NCBI GenBank assembly: GCA_002710135.1
Contig: PAOY01000020.1
Coordinates: 1-36,647, forward strand
Direction of reading: 5' to 3'
Source of the DNA: Dehalococcoidia bacterium
Lineage (GTDB): Bacteria > Chloroflexota > Dehalococcoidia > Lucifugimonadales > Lucifugimonadaceae
Length of the DNA stretch: 36,647 bases
Shown: piece after piece, positions 18,097-27,100 of the stretch
Layout: every line of letters begins with the position of its first letter
How positions within the stretch are numbered: the stretch's first letter is position 1
The notes under the pieces: generated by a model
Databases searched by the model: none
Told to the model about the DNA's origin: nothing
Seen by the model: the letters and a program-made list of their open reading frames with translations, nothing else
Translations under genes and position numbers: made by a program

Positions 18097-19323
18097 TTAC
18101 CTTATTCTTAATAATCTAATGCTTGTTATAACTCCTCCAATTATAATTACTCCTAAACTAGAAATGCCAATTGTAACTAGAGCGAGTTTAATAGAAAAGA
18201 ATTCAGCCAAGTAACCTACTAAAACAGCTCCTATAGCTACTGATCCCCAGCTCAATTGGCTAATACTCATTATCCTTCCTCTAAATTCTTCTTTAACATT
18301 TGATTGTATAATCGTTGTCCCCATAGTGTTAAAAAAGCCTTTCGCAAATGATATTACTGCAAATATTATAAAAATATTACTAATTCCAAAATTAGAACCC
18401 ATTAGAATTAGGCTTATTGAAGATATCAATCCAAATCCAAAGTAAAAAATATACTGATTTAATTTTTGACCAAATAATATCAAAATGATTGTTGAAATTA
18501 ATCCAGAGGCTCCTCCATAGAGTAATAATTCTCCATATACCTCAGAGTCTCCACTTAAAAAGTCAGTAGTTATTGCTGGTAAAAGTACATCATATGACCC
18601 TGCAGTTAGTCCAAAAAAGAATCCTATAAATACAACAATAAAAATTATTGGAGTTCTAATAAGGTAATTCCAGCCTAGTTTCAGCTCTTTTAATATTCCA
18701 TTTGATCTTGAGATTACGGGGTCATGTAGTTTTAGGTTCATTTTTTTCAAGGTTATAAACGTCAGCAAATAAGAAATTCCAATTATAAAAAAAAGCCCTT
18801 CCAGTCCAATTATTTTAACTATTGGGTGAAATAAAGACGGCCCAATAATCGCAGATACACCAAATACAATTGAATACATTGAGATTGCAACTGGTAAATA
18901 TTCTTTTTTTACCAATTTTGCTATCATTGATGATCTAGAAGGGATATCAAAAGCTAAAAGAGTCCCTGTCACCAAAGAAATTAAAATTAACACAATAGGA
19001 TTTATTAGCTTAAAAAAAATTAATATACCTGTTAGTAATGTCATAAAACAAAAAAACAATCTTGTAAGTCTTAAAATTCTTAGCCTATTATATTTGTCTG
19101 CAATTACGCCTCCAAAAATGCTCAAAAGGAGCACTGGGGTTAAATTTGCACTTGAAACTAAGCCAAGCATTGCCTCTGAGTCTGTAAGAGTTCGCATTAA
19201 CCATAGTCTTCCGTAAATTAGTGCCCACATGCCAATATTGGAAAAAAAAGCAGCTATCCAAAACAATCTATATTCTTTAGACTTAAATAACTTTACGAAA
19301 GGTTGATCTAAAATTAATTTCAT
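18097..19323 (-). CDS. MFS transporter; start probably at 19323 (MKLILDQPF...), not 19455
   Basis: 12-TM-like hydrophobic pattern, GGVIADKYNRLRILRLTRLFF, IIQSNVKEEFRGRIMSISQLSWGSVAIG. The first 44 aa of the ORF lie inside the upstream gene; ATG at 19323 makes a 4-nt ATGA overlap with it. Confidence 0.85.
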   Translation of the reverse strand: MKLILDQPFVKLFKSKEYRLFWIAAFFSNIGMWALIYGRLWLMRTLTDSEAMLGLVSSANLTPVLLLSIFGGVIADKYNRLRILRLTRLFFCFMTLLTGILIFFKLINPIVLILISLVTGTLLAFDIPSRSSMIAKLVKKEYLPVAISMYSIVFGVSAIIGPSLFHPIVKIIGLEGLFFIIGISYLLTFITLKKMNLKLHDPVISRSNGILKELKLGWNYLIRTPIIFIVVFIGFFFGLTAGSYDVLLPAITTDFLSGDSEVYGELLLYGGASGLISTIILILFGQKLNQYIFYFGFGLISSISLILMGSNFGISNIFIIFAVISFAKGFFNTMGTTIIQSNVKEEFRGRIMSISQLSWGSVAIGAVLVGYLAEFFSIKLALVTIGISSLGVIIIGGVITSIRLLRIR

Positions 19324-20399
19324 TGAAGTTGAATTTCGGAGTGTAACAAGGAATCTCCATTTAAGCTTTTGTTCAATAAGAGTTTTCTCGTCATGAGATG
19401 TAAGCCGTAATCCCAAGTAAAACCAATAGCCCCATGAATTTGATGAGAATTCCATGCAATTTTTGACAACTCCTCGTCACATTTTATTTTTGCCAAAGAA
19501 ACATATTTTTTCATATTTTTGTCATCAATTGATAATTTTGAGCAGTACCTTACAAACTCTCTTGTTTCTGATAATTTTGTATACATATCCGAAGCTGAGT
19601 GTTGTATTGCTTGAAAACTTGCTAAAGGTTTATTAAATTGTTCCCTATTCTTCACATATTCTATTGTCATGTTTAGAACAGTGCTTGCAATCCCTACTGA
19701 TTCGGCACACTTTGCTAATGTGAATAACATCGAATAAAATTCTGCAAATTCAAATTCTTTACTTTCAATAATTTCATTTTTAGATATTAGTAATTTTTCC
19801 GTATTTATATCATTTAATGATTGTCCTGTTATTGTTTTATTTTCATCCAAGATTCGTAATTTGTTTTTGTCGACTATAACTATTTTTTTTTCATTATCTA
19901 ATAAAGCCAGGATTAATATGTCTGTTGATTGTTCTAGATAGGGTAAGTTTTTTACATTTCCTTCTAAAAAATATTCATTATTTTCCTTATAAATCATAGG
20001 TATTTGTTCTTTCCCTATAAATTGTTCACTTATTATACTTGTTATGATTTTTTTTGATGAAGAAATTTCTTGAATAAGATTATTTGAGTAATCATTATTC
20101 ATTTTTTCAAGAAGAAAGATAATGATTGAATTTTCTAAGTATGGACCATCACAAAGTTTGCTGCCCCAGCTTTCCAAGGTCAAAGTAAAGTCAAAAAAAC
20201 TTAGTCCTAATCCTCCATTTTTTTCACTCGAAAGTAAGCCAAGAAAACCCAATGCTTTTATTTCGTCCCAGCCATGATTATTATTTTTATTACCATCAGC
20301 TTTTTTATTTTCAATCCGTAGATCAAAATTTTCCTCAAGGTTTTTATCTAAGTTTGAAATTATCATTTTCTGAGATTCATTTAGTTCAAAATCGATCAT
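19320..20399 (-). CDS. Acyl-CoA dehydrogenase, probable non-catalytic/beta-type subunit
   Basis: MIDFELNESQKMIISNLDKNLEENFD; ALGFLGLLSSEKNGGLGLSFFDFTLTLE; NREQFNKPLASFQAIQHSASDMYTKL; HQIHGAIGFTWDYGLHLMTRKLLL. Confidence 0.88.
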   Translation of the reverse strand: MIDFELNESQKMIISNLDKNLEENFDLRIENKKADGNKNNNHGWDEIKALGFLGLLSSEKNGGLGLSFFDFTLTLESWGSKLCDGPYLENSIIIFLLEKMNNDYSNNLIQEISSSKKIITSIISEQFIGKEQIPMIYKENNEYFLEGNVKNLPYLEQSTDILILALLDNEKKIVIVDKNKLRILDENKTITGQSLNDINTEKLLISKNEIIESKEFEFAEFYSMLFTLAKCAESVGIASTVLNMTIEYVKNREQFNKPLASFQAIQHSASDMYTKLSETREFVRYCSKLSIDDKNMKKYVSLAKIKCDEELSKIAWNSHQIHGAIGFTWDYGLHLMTRKLLLNKSLNGDSLLHSEIQLQ

Positions 20400-21547
20400 T
20401 TCGATAATCCTAATCCTCTCTGAGCAATAATGTTTTTTTGTATTTCAGTAGTTCCGCCTAAAATTCCACCAGATATAAAGAAAAAACGATTTTTAAGTAT
20501 TCTACTGGCAAAATCATCGTGATTATTATCTTTGATAGTGGCGTTTTTACTTAGGATTTCAAACGCAAAATCATGGATTTTAATATTTATTTCAGTTGCT
20601 AATAGTTTACTCATTGAGGGTTCCATATGAATTTTTTCATCCTTAGTTTTGATCCATAATGCTTTATAGGTCATTATTTTTGCTGATTCTAAATTTGCTC
20701 TTAATGATGAAATAGTAATTTTTATGTGATCCCTTGAAAGTATATCTATATCTTTACAGTATTTTTCAAGATCATCTAAGCATCTTTCTGCCCATCCAAT
20801 GTAGTCTATTCCAGATCTTTCAAAATTTAGTAAATCTAAAGCAACCATCCATCCTTCATGCAGTTTGCCAACAATATTTTTTCCAGAAGTTTTAACATTT
20901 GTTAAAACTATCTCATTGAAAGAAGATGATCCAGAGACGTTTTTAATGGGGTTTACTTTTATTCCCGGATCACTCATATCTAAAATTACTAGAGATAAAC
21001 CTTCATGCCTTTTGCTATTTTGAAGTGTTCTAACTAGGATAAACATTCTGTCAGCCCTATGACCTAATGTTGTCCATACTTTTGTCCCGTTAATAGTTAT
21101 CTCATCTTTTTCTTCATCATAATCTCCTTTTGTTGAAACGGATGCTAAATCGGATCCTGAATTGGGCTCTGAATAACCTTGGCACCATTGAACTTCACCG
21201 CTTGTGATTTCATTTAGGTATTTTTCTTTTTGATATTCGGACCCATATTTTAATAATGTAGGTCCTATCATTCTTACGCCAAATCGATCATTTCCTGGAG
21301 ACATTCTGTATGCAAATATTTCAGAAAGTATTATTGAACTAGATATATTGTGATCAAGACCTCCATACTTTTTAGGCCATGAAGGAGCTATCCAATTATT
21401 TTTTGCAAGTTCTTTTTTGATTTTTTTAGACAGTTCCCAATCTTCATCTAATCTTTCATCGGGATATTTTTGCCAATTCTTTGGCAAAAATTTATCAATT
21501 AATGAATTTATTTGTATTCTGAAATTTAATTCTTCTTTTGAAAACAT
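20396..21547 (-). CDS. Acyl-CoA dehydrogenase, probable catalytic/alpha-type subunit
   Basis: WIAPSWPKKYGGLDHNISSSII; WCQGYSEPNSGSDLASVSTKGDYDEEKDEITINGTKVWTT; LNFERSG; ILGGTTEIQKNIIAQRGLGL. Confidence 0.92.
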   Translation of the reverse strand: MFSKEELNFRIQINSLIDKFLPKNWQKYPDERLDEDWELSKKIKKELAKNNWIAPSWPKKYGGLDHNISSSIILSEIFAYRMSPGNDRFGVRMIGPTLLKYGSEYQKEKYLNEITSGEVQWCQGYSEPNSGSDLASVSTKGDYDEEKDEITINGTKVWTTLGHRADRMFILVRTLQNSKRHEGLSLVILDMSDPGIKVNPIKNVSGSSSFNEIVLTNVKTSGKNIVGKLHEGWMVALDLLNFERSGIDYIGWAERCLDDLEKYCKDIDILSRDHIKITISSLRANLESAKIMTYKALWIKTKDEKIHMEPSMSKLLATEINIKIHDFAFEILSKNATIKDNNHDDFASRILKNRFFFISGGILGGTTEIQKNIIAQRGLGLSK

Positions 21548-21665
21548 AATTAAAAAGATTCAATTGTTTTGATAGATATTTATAAGATATGGTACATCAA
21601 TTAATGAGGAATCTTAATTATCAAAAAGTTATGCTAGCATCAAAATGTTTTATAGAAATATATGA

Positions 21666-22067
21666 CTATATTGGGATTTCATTGTTTCTTTTTTCATATT
21701 CATCTAAAGAATTTATTCTTCGAGGATTATTTTTAGGAATTATAACCTTATTTGAAATCTTTTCTTCATTTAAATCTTTTTTCAAATCTTTTAATTCAAA
21801 ACCAAATCTATCAAATGATAATTGAGTCCTTTTTTTAGGAAAATTTTGGAAAGGGAATCCTGCTGTTCGAGCTAATAGATTTAGTAATGTTTTTGAAGCC
21901 CCTCGAGGTTTATAAAGACCATTTTCCCATTCACTAATAGTTTGTTGTCTTACTCCAAGCTCTTTTGCAAGTTTGGTCTGAGAATTTCCAATATGAGATC
22001 TTAGAGCTATTATAGTTTCAGAGTTCCACTCAAAATTATTGATTTTGTTTAAATTATTTATAACCAT
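21666..22067 (-). CDS. XRE-family helix-turn-helix transcriptional regulator
   Basis: IIALRSHIGNSQTKLAKELGVRQQTISEWENGLYKPRGASKTLLNLLARTAGF. Confidence 0.85.
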   Translation of the reverse strand: MVINNLNKINNFEWNSETIIALRSHIGNSQTKLAKELGVRQQTISEWENGLYKPRGASKTLLNLLARTAGFPFQNFPKKRTQLSFDRFGFELKDLKKDLNEEKISNKVIIPKNNPRRINSLDEYEKRNNEIPI

Positions 22068-22182
22068 AAAGAAATCATAATAAATTATAGATTTTAATAG
22101 CTACTTAATTTAATTCCACTTTTAGCCAATAATCTAAATTAAATTTAAATCGTTATCATTAAATTTAAAGAAAAAATAAAAT

Positions 22183-25100
22183 ATGAATTTTTTAATTTCT
22201 AAATCTTACACAGAAAAAATAAAAAATAATTTTTTTCCATATAAATTTGCATTATGTTCACTTTTTATTTTTTCTTTCACACTCAGGCTAATTGGAATAA
22301 ATTGGGATTCAGGATATTTATTTCATCCTGATGAAAGAGCTATTTTAATGCATGGCTATGATTTGAGTTTTCACTCTCTAAGATCATTAGATTTTTTTAA
22401 TTCTGAAGTAAGTACTTTAAATCCAAAATGGTTTAATTATGGCAGCCTCCCTGTTTATTTTGTGAAAATAATAAGTTTGATCTTCAATTTATTTACAAAT
22501 ACATCCATTTATGAATTGAGAATTCCTCTTAGAATTTTTTCTTCACTAATTGATTCTCTGTCAGTTATTTTTATTTATAAGCTTTCTTGTCTTTTTCTAA
22601 GTAGGAAGTGGAGTTTACTATCTGCCTTTTTACTTTCAATTTCACTAATTAATATACAAAACAGTCATTTCTATACAACAGACATTTTTATTACTAATTT
22701 TTCTTTAGTTGCAATATATTTTAGTTATTTGAATGCAAAAAAGATCTCAATATTTAGATCTTTTATTTTAGGGTTATTTTTTGCATTAGGCTTATCTTTT
22801 AAGTTTTCTTTTGTTATGCTAATAATTCCTATTTTTTTATCATTTTATTTGGCGTTTAGAATTACCGGTTTAGATTATATTTCTATTCTAAAATATTTTT
22901 TATTTTTTTTAATAACTTCATTTTTTTGTTTATTTATATTTCAACCGTATATGTTTCTTGATTTTTCAACTTATTTTTCACATGTAAGTGAGCAATCAAA
23001 AATGGTTAGAGGCATATTAGATTTCCCTTATACTCGACAATATTATGACACAGATGCTTTTTTATATCCTATCAGTCAATTATTTAAATGGGGATTAGGT
23101 CCATTTGTATCAATTTTTGCATATATTGGTTTATTTTATTTTGTGATCTTATCTGTGAAAAATAAATCTATTCTTGGATTATTAATTTTTTCTTGGTTTA
23201 TTCCATACTTTATTGTTAATGCTTCATTCCAAGTAAAATTCATGAGATATTTTTTGCCCTTGGTTCCTTTTTTAATATTTTTTTCAGTCATTTTTATAAA
23301 GTTTATTACTGATAAAATATCTCTGAAATTCAAATATAAAAAAATTAATTATTTATTTTTACTTTTATTTTTAATTCCAACTATTCATTTTTCATTTTCA
23401 TTTGTAAATGGAATATATCTTAGTGAGCATCCTGCATTTAGTGCATCAAAATGGTTAAATACCAGGGTGAATTCAAATGAATTAATAGTTCAGGAACATT
23501 GGGAAGAATCTATTCCAAAATTGGAAAATTTAAACTTAATGCACGATCGATTAGAATTATATAATCCAGATTCGCCTCAAAAATTTGAAAAAATATTTAA
23601 TCAATTAAGCCAATCTCAATATTACGTTGTTTTTTCAAATAGATTATATGCAACAATACCAAGAATTAAGGATAGATACCCTGCATCCTTATTATTTTAT
23701 GAGAAATTATTTGATGGATCACTGGGCTTTGAAATAGTCAATTATGAAAAGCAATCAATGAATCTTTTTGGGGTTAATTATTCAGAGAATTATTTTGAAC
23801 GGATTGATATAAAAAAACCTAAATCGATATCATCTTATGAGAAAAAATTCTTCCTAAATATTGATTTAGGCTGGTCTGATGAGAGCTTTTCCGTTTATGA
23901 TCACCCAAATGTAATTATTTTTCAAAATAAAGAAAATTATTCAACAGAAGAATTGATGAAAATATTGGATTTCGATAAATATGATGAGATCTCTTATTTT
24001 GAGCTTTCTTCAGAAATTCCATATAAAAATTATAATTTTCAATCAGATCAAGAAATTTCTATTCACTCTCATGAATATTTTTTACATGACAAATCTATAT
24101 TTATTCAATCTATTTTTTGGTTTCTAATAATAACTTTTTTAGGAATTCTTTCTCTTCCTCTTTTTTATAAACTTTTTATTAATTTTCCTGATTTTGGATT
24201 TGGATTTTATAAATTTTTTGGTCTAATTACTTTTGGATTCATAGTTTGGATACTTACATCTAACAATATTATGGATTTTTTTATATTTGAAATTATTTTA
24301 TTGTTTATATTATTTTCAGCTTTATCTTCTTATTTATTTATAAAGAATCGATCTGAAATTGCTTATTATATTTCAAGTGCAAAGTATAAAATATTTACAG
24401 TAGAAATAATATTTATAATTAGCTTCTTAGCATTTTTTTTCATTCGTCTTTTGAATCCTGATTTATGGCACCCATATAGAGGCGGAGAAAAACCTATGGA
24501 TTTTGCTTATCTCAATGCTATTTTACGTAGTTCATCTTTTCCTCCCTATGATCCGTGGTTTAGTGGTTATACATTAAATTATTATTATTACGGTCAGTAT
24601 CTTGTTGCTTTACTCACAAAACTTTCCGGAATCCCTCCTCAAGTTTCTTATAATTTGGCCATTCCAACATTTTTTAGCTATGCTTCTGTTTTAGCTTTTT
24701 CTTTTTCCTCAAACTTTAGTTATTTATTTAGAAAGGCAAAAGGATTAAGTTTTGATTGGTTCAAGATACCTTTAATTTCAGGCCTTTGTTCTATTTTATT
24801 TATATTGATTTTTGGAAACTTTGATTCAATTATTCAGATCTATAAAATAGTTTTAGGCGATCAAGAAGTTTTTGATTATTGGAGAAGTACGCGTATTGTT
24901 TCTATGGTCTCCTCGGGGCTAGAAATAAATGAATTTCCTTTTTTCACATTTCTTTTTGCTGATTTGCATGCACATTTATTAAGTATTCCATTAATTCTTT
25001 CATTGATATCCTTATCTTTTCTTTTGTATTATGAAAACTCATCTCAATTCATAAGAATAAAAGATCTGCTTACTTTAATATTTTTAGGTTTAATTACGGG

Positions 25101-26385
25101 ATCAATTAAGGCAACTAATTCTTGGGATTATCCTCTTGCATTAGTTATAGTTTTCTTATCAATTAGTTTATTGAGCCTATATAGTGATGGTACTAAAAAA
25201 TTAAAAATTACTAAGTTTATAATTTATTTTTCTGTCTATTTTCTTTTTTCTAGAATATTATTCTTTAATTTTGATAATTCATTTATTATGCCTGAATTTG
25301 GGATATCTTTTTCTGAATGGAAAACTCCCTTTTTGTCTATGTTGCAAATTTTATTTTTGCCTATATTTTTATCATTATTTTATTTCATGGTATATTTCTC
25401 AAATTTTAGAAATAAGTTAAAGTTGTTTTATCCATCTCTTAAGCTTTCAAAAAATAAGAGGATAATTATGTTTATAATTTTTATCTTGGTATTTATTTTT
25501 TTGGGTCTGTTTTATAAATTTCTAACAATTTTTGCCTTAGTTTTTGCAATATTATCTTTTAGCTCAATAACTTTCTTAAAGAGGAAGTTCTTCGAGAATG
25601 ACTCACAATTATTTTTATGGGTAGCTTTATTATTTGGAATAGGATTTTCTTTTTCTATTTTCACGGAAATATTTGTTATCAAGAACGATATAAATAGAAT
25701 GAATACATATTTTAAGTTTAATTTTCAATCCTGGATTTTGCTAAATTTAGGATCAAGTATTTTGTTGCCATTTATACTAAACGAAATCAATTCTAAAGTT
25801 AAAAGATACCTTTTTATTATTCTTTCATCGCTTTTGATAATCATAGGAATGTCTTATCCGATCTATTCAATTAAGCCCAGAATTTCAGATAGATTTGATG
25901 ATAAACAATATTCACTAAATGGAATGAAATATATGGAGAACAATCAATATTCACAGAAAGGAAATCTAATAAATCTTTCTGATTCCTACAACGCATTAAT
26001 TTGGATTAATGATAATATTCCAGGTAATCCTGTGATAGTTGAAGACTCAACTGATTTGTACTCATGGTCATCAAGAATTTCAATTTATTCTGGACTCCCT
26101 TCTGTATTAGGCTGGGATTGGCATCAAAAACAGCAAAGATCTTTAGAATCTAACGCAGTAACTTTAAGGAAAAAGCAAATTCATGAGTTCTATACAACTG
26201 ACTCGTCTGAATTTATTAAGGATTTTCTTGATTTTTATGATGTTGGATTAATAATTTATGGAAATATTGAGGCTCACAATTTTCCTGAATTTTCAAATAG
26301 ATTAGAATCTATGGATATCAAAGGAATAAATAAAATTTACCACCAATATAACTATAAAATTTATGAGTATGATGTCACCAAATAA
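22183..26385 (+). CDS. Giant polytopic membrane protein: N-terminal GT-C (PMT/GT39-like) module fused to C-terminal DUF2298 / Chlor_Arch_YYY-like module
   Basis: 1400 aa, many hydrophobic helices; N-terminal INWDSGYLFHPDERAILMHGYD and INIQNSHFYTTDIFITNF (GT-C-like); C-terminal RGGEKPMDFAYLNAILRSSSFPPYDPWFSGYTLNYYYYGQYLVALLTKLSGI. Confidence 0.8.
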   Translation: MNFLISKSYTEKIKNNFFPYKFALCSLFIFSFTLRLIGINWDSGYLFHPDERAILMHGYDLSFHSLRSLDFFNSEVSTLNPKWFNYGSLPVYFVKIISLIFNLFTNTSIYELRIPLRIFSSLIDSLSVIFIYKLSCLFLSRKWSLLSAFLLSISLINIQNSHFYTTDIFITNFSLVAIYFSYLNAKKISIFRSFILGLFFALGLSFKFSFVMLIIPIFLSFYLAFRITGLDYISILKYFLFFLITSFFCLFIFQPYMFLDFSTYFSHVSEQSKMVRGILDFPYTRQYYDTDAFLYPISQLFKWGLGPFVSIFAYIGLFYFVILSVKNKSILGLLIFSWFIPYFIVNASFQVKFMRYFLPLVPFLIFFSVIFIKFITDKISLKFKYKKINYLFLLLFLIPTIHFSFSFVNGIYLSEHPAFSASKWLNTRVNSNELIVQEHWEESIPKLENLNLMHDRLELYNPDSPQKFEKIFNQLSQSQYYVVFSNRLYATIPRIKDRYPASLLFYEKLFDGSLGFEIVNYEKQSMNLFGVNYSENYFERIDIKKPKSISSYEKKFFLNIDLGWSDESFSVYDHPNVIIFQNKENYSTEELMKILDFDKYDEISYFELSSEIPYKNYNFQSDQEISIHSHEYFLHDKSIFIQSIFWFLIITFLGILSLPLFYKLFINFPDFGFGFYKFFGLITFGFIVWILTSNNIMDFFIFEIILLFILFSALSSYLFIKNRSEIAYYISSAKYKIFTVEIIFIISFLAFFFIRLLNPDLWHPYRGGEKPMDFAYLNAILRSSSFPPYDPWFSGYTLNYYYYGQYLVALLTKLSGIPPQVSYNLAIPTFFSYASVLAFSFSSNFSYLFRKAKGLSFDWFKIPLISGLCSILFILIFGNFDSIIQIYKIVLGDQEVFDYWRSTRIVSMVSSGLEINEFPFFTFLFADLHAHLLSIPLILSLISLSFLLYYENSSQFIRIKDLLTLIFLGLITGSIKATNSWDYPLALVIVFLSISLLSLYSDGTKKLKITKFIIYFSVYFLFSRILFFNFDNSFIMPEFGISFSEWKTPFLSMLQILFLPIFLSLFYFMVYFSNFRNKLKLFYPSLKLSKNKRIIMFIIFILVFIFLGLFYKFLTIFALVFAILSFSSITFLKRKFFENDSQLFLWVALLFGIGFSFSIFTEIFVIKNDINRMNTYFKFNFQSWILLNLGSSILLPFILNEINSKVKRYLFIILSSLLIIIGMSYPIYSIKPRISDRFDDKQYSLNGMKYMENNQYSQKGNLINLSDSYNALIWINDNIPGNPVIVEDSTDLYSWSSRISIYSGLPSVLGWDWHQKQQRSLESNAVTLRKKQIHEFYTTDSSEFIKDFLDFYDVGLIIYGNIEAHNFPEFSNRLESMDIKGINKIYHQYNYKIYEYDVTK

Positions 26386-27079
26386 GAATATAAAATATGT
26401 GTTTTTTGATATTTATGGAACTTTAGCAGGCTTTTATCCTGAGAGAGAAAAAATACAAAAAAAAATATTATCCAAAAATGGTATTTTTTTATCAGAAGAC
26501 CAAATTACATTAGGATATAAATATGCAGATGAATATATGGCATTTCAAAAAAAGAATAAACCTATAAGAGAAATGACAAATCAAGAAAAAAAAGATTTTT
26601 TTTCTACCTATGAATTAAAAATTATAGAGTCTAATAACATAAATTTAGATAAAAAAATTGCGTGGAAAATATGGCAAGAGATTTCTAAAGAAAAGTATGA
26701 CTTAAGAATTTTTAATGATGTTTTAGTCAACCTGAAATGGTTATCTGATTTAGGGATCAAGATTGCTGGAATCACTAACATGGATATTGCTGGCAATATC
26801 CTAATAAAGAACTTAGGCCTTGAAGATTTTTTACAGTTTATTGTCACCTCATTAGAATCAGGATCTGAAAAACCTGACTCTAAAATATTTTTAGAGTCGA
26901 TAAAAAGAGCAAATATTGATCCTTCTGAAAGTTTATATATTGGAGACCAAATAGAATCTGATTATCTAGGATCACAGAATGTAGGAATGTTCCCAGTTTT
27001 GATTGATAGATATAGCTATTATCAAGATTTTTCAGGCGTTAAAATAAAAAACCTAGACGAAATTAAGACTTTAATTTAA
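26363..27079 (+). CDS. HAD-superfamily hydrolase
   Basis: YVFFDIYGTLAGFYPE (DxxGT motif, D-I-Y), GIKIAGITNMD, SGSEKPDSKIFLESIKRANIDPSESLYIGDQIESDYLGSQNVGM. Overlaps the upstream ORF; the start may be an internal ATG (26369 or 26372). Confidence 0.87.
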   Translation: MSMMSPNKNIKYVFFDIYGTLAGFYPEREKIQKKILSKNGIFLSEDQITLGYKYADEYMAFQKKNKPIREMTNQEKKDFFSTYELKIIESNNINLDKKIAWKIWQEISKEKYDLRIFNDVLVNLKWLSDLGIKIAGITNMDIAGNILIKNLGLEDFLQFIVTSLESGSEKPDSKIFLESIKRANIDPSESLYIGDQIESDYLGSQNVGMFPVLIDRYSYYQDFSGVKIKNLDEIKTLI

Positions 27080-27092
27080 TCTAGGTTTTTTT
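27046..27092. terminator. Probable bidirectional intrinsic terminator between HAD and glnA
   Basis: AAAAAACCTAGA (27046-27057) pairs with TCTAGGTTTTTT (27080-27091), T-tail in one orientation and A-tract in the other; sits between convergent genes and overlaps the HAD stop region. Confidence 0.65.
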
Positions 27093-27100
27093 ACTTTTAA

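Noticed and set aside
21589-21825. Plus-strand 78-aa ORF overlapping the XRE regulator
   Set aside because: Mostly antisense to the HTH protein, low-complexity aromatic/Ser composition, no SD.
22141-22166. AAATTTAA-N10-TTAAATTT inverted repeat upstream of the giant membrane protein
   Set aside because: Pure A/T arms in AT-rich DNA; expected by chance.
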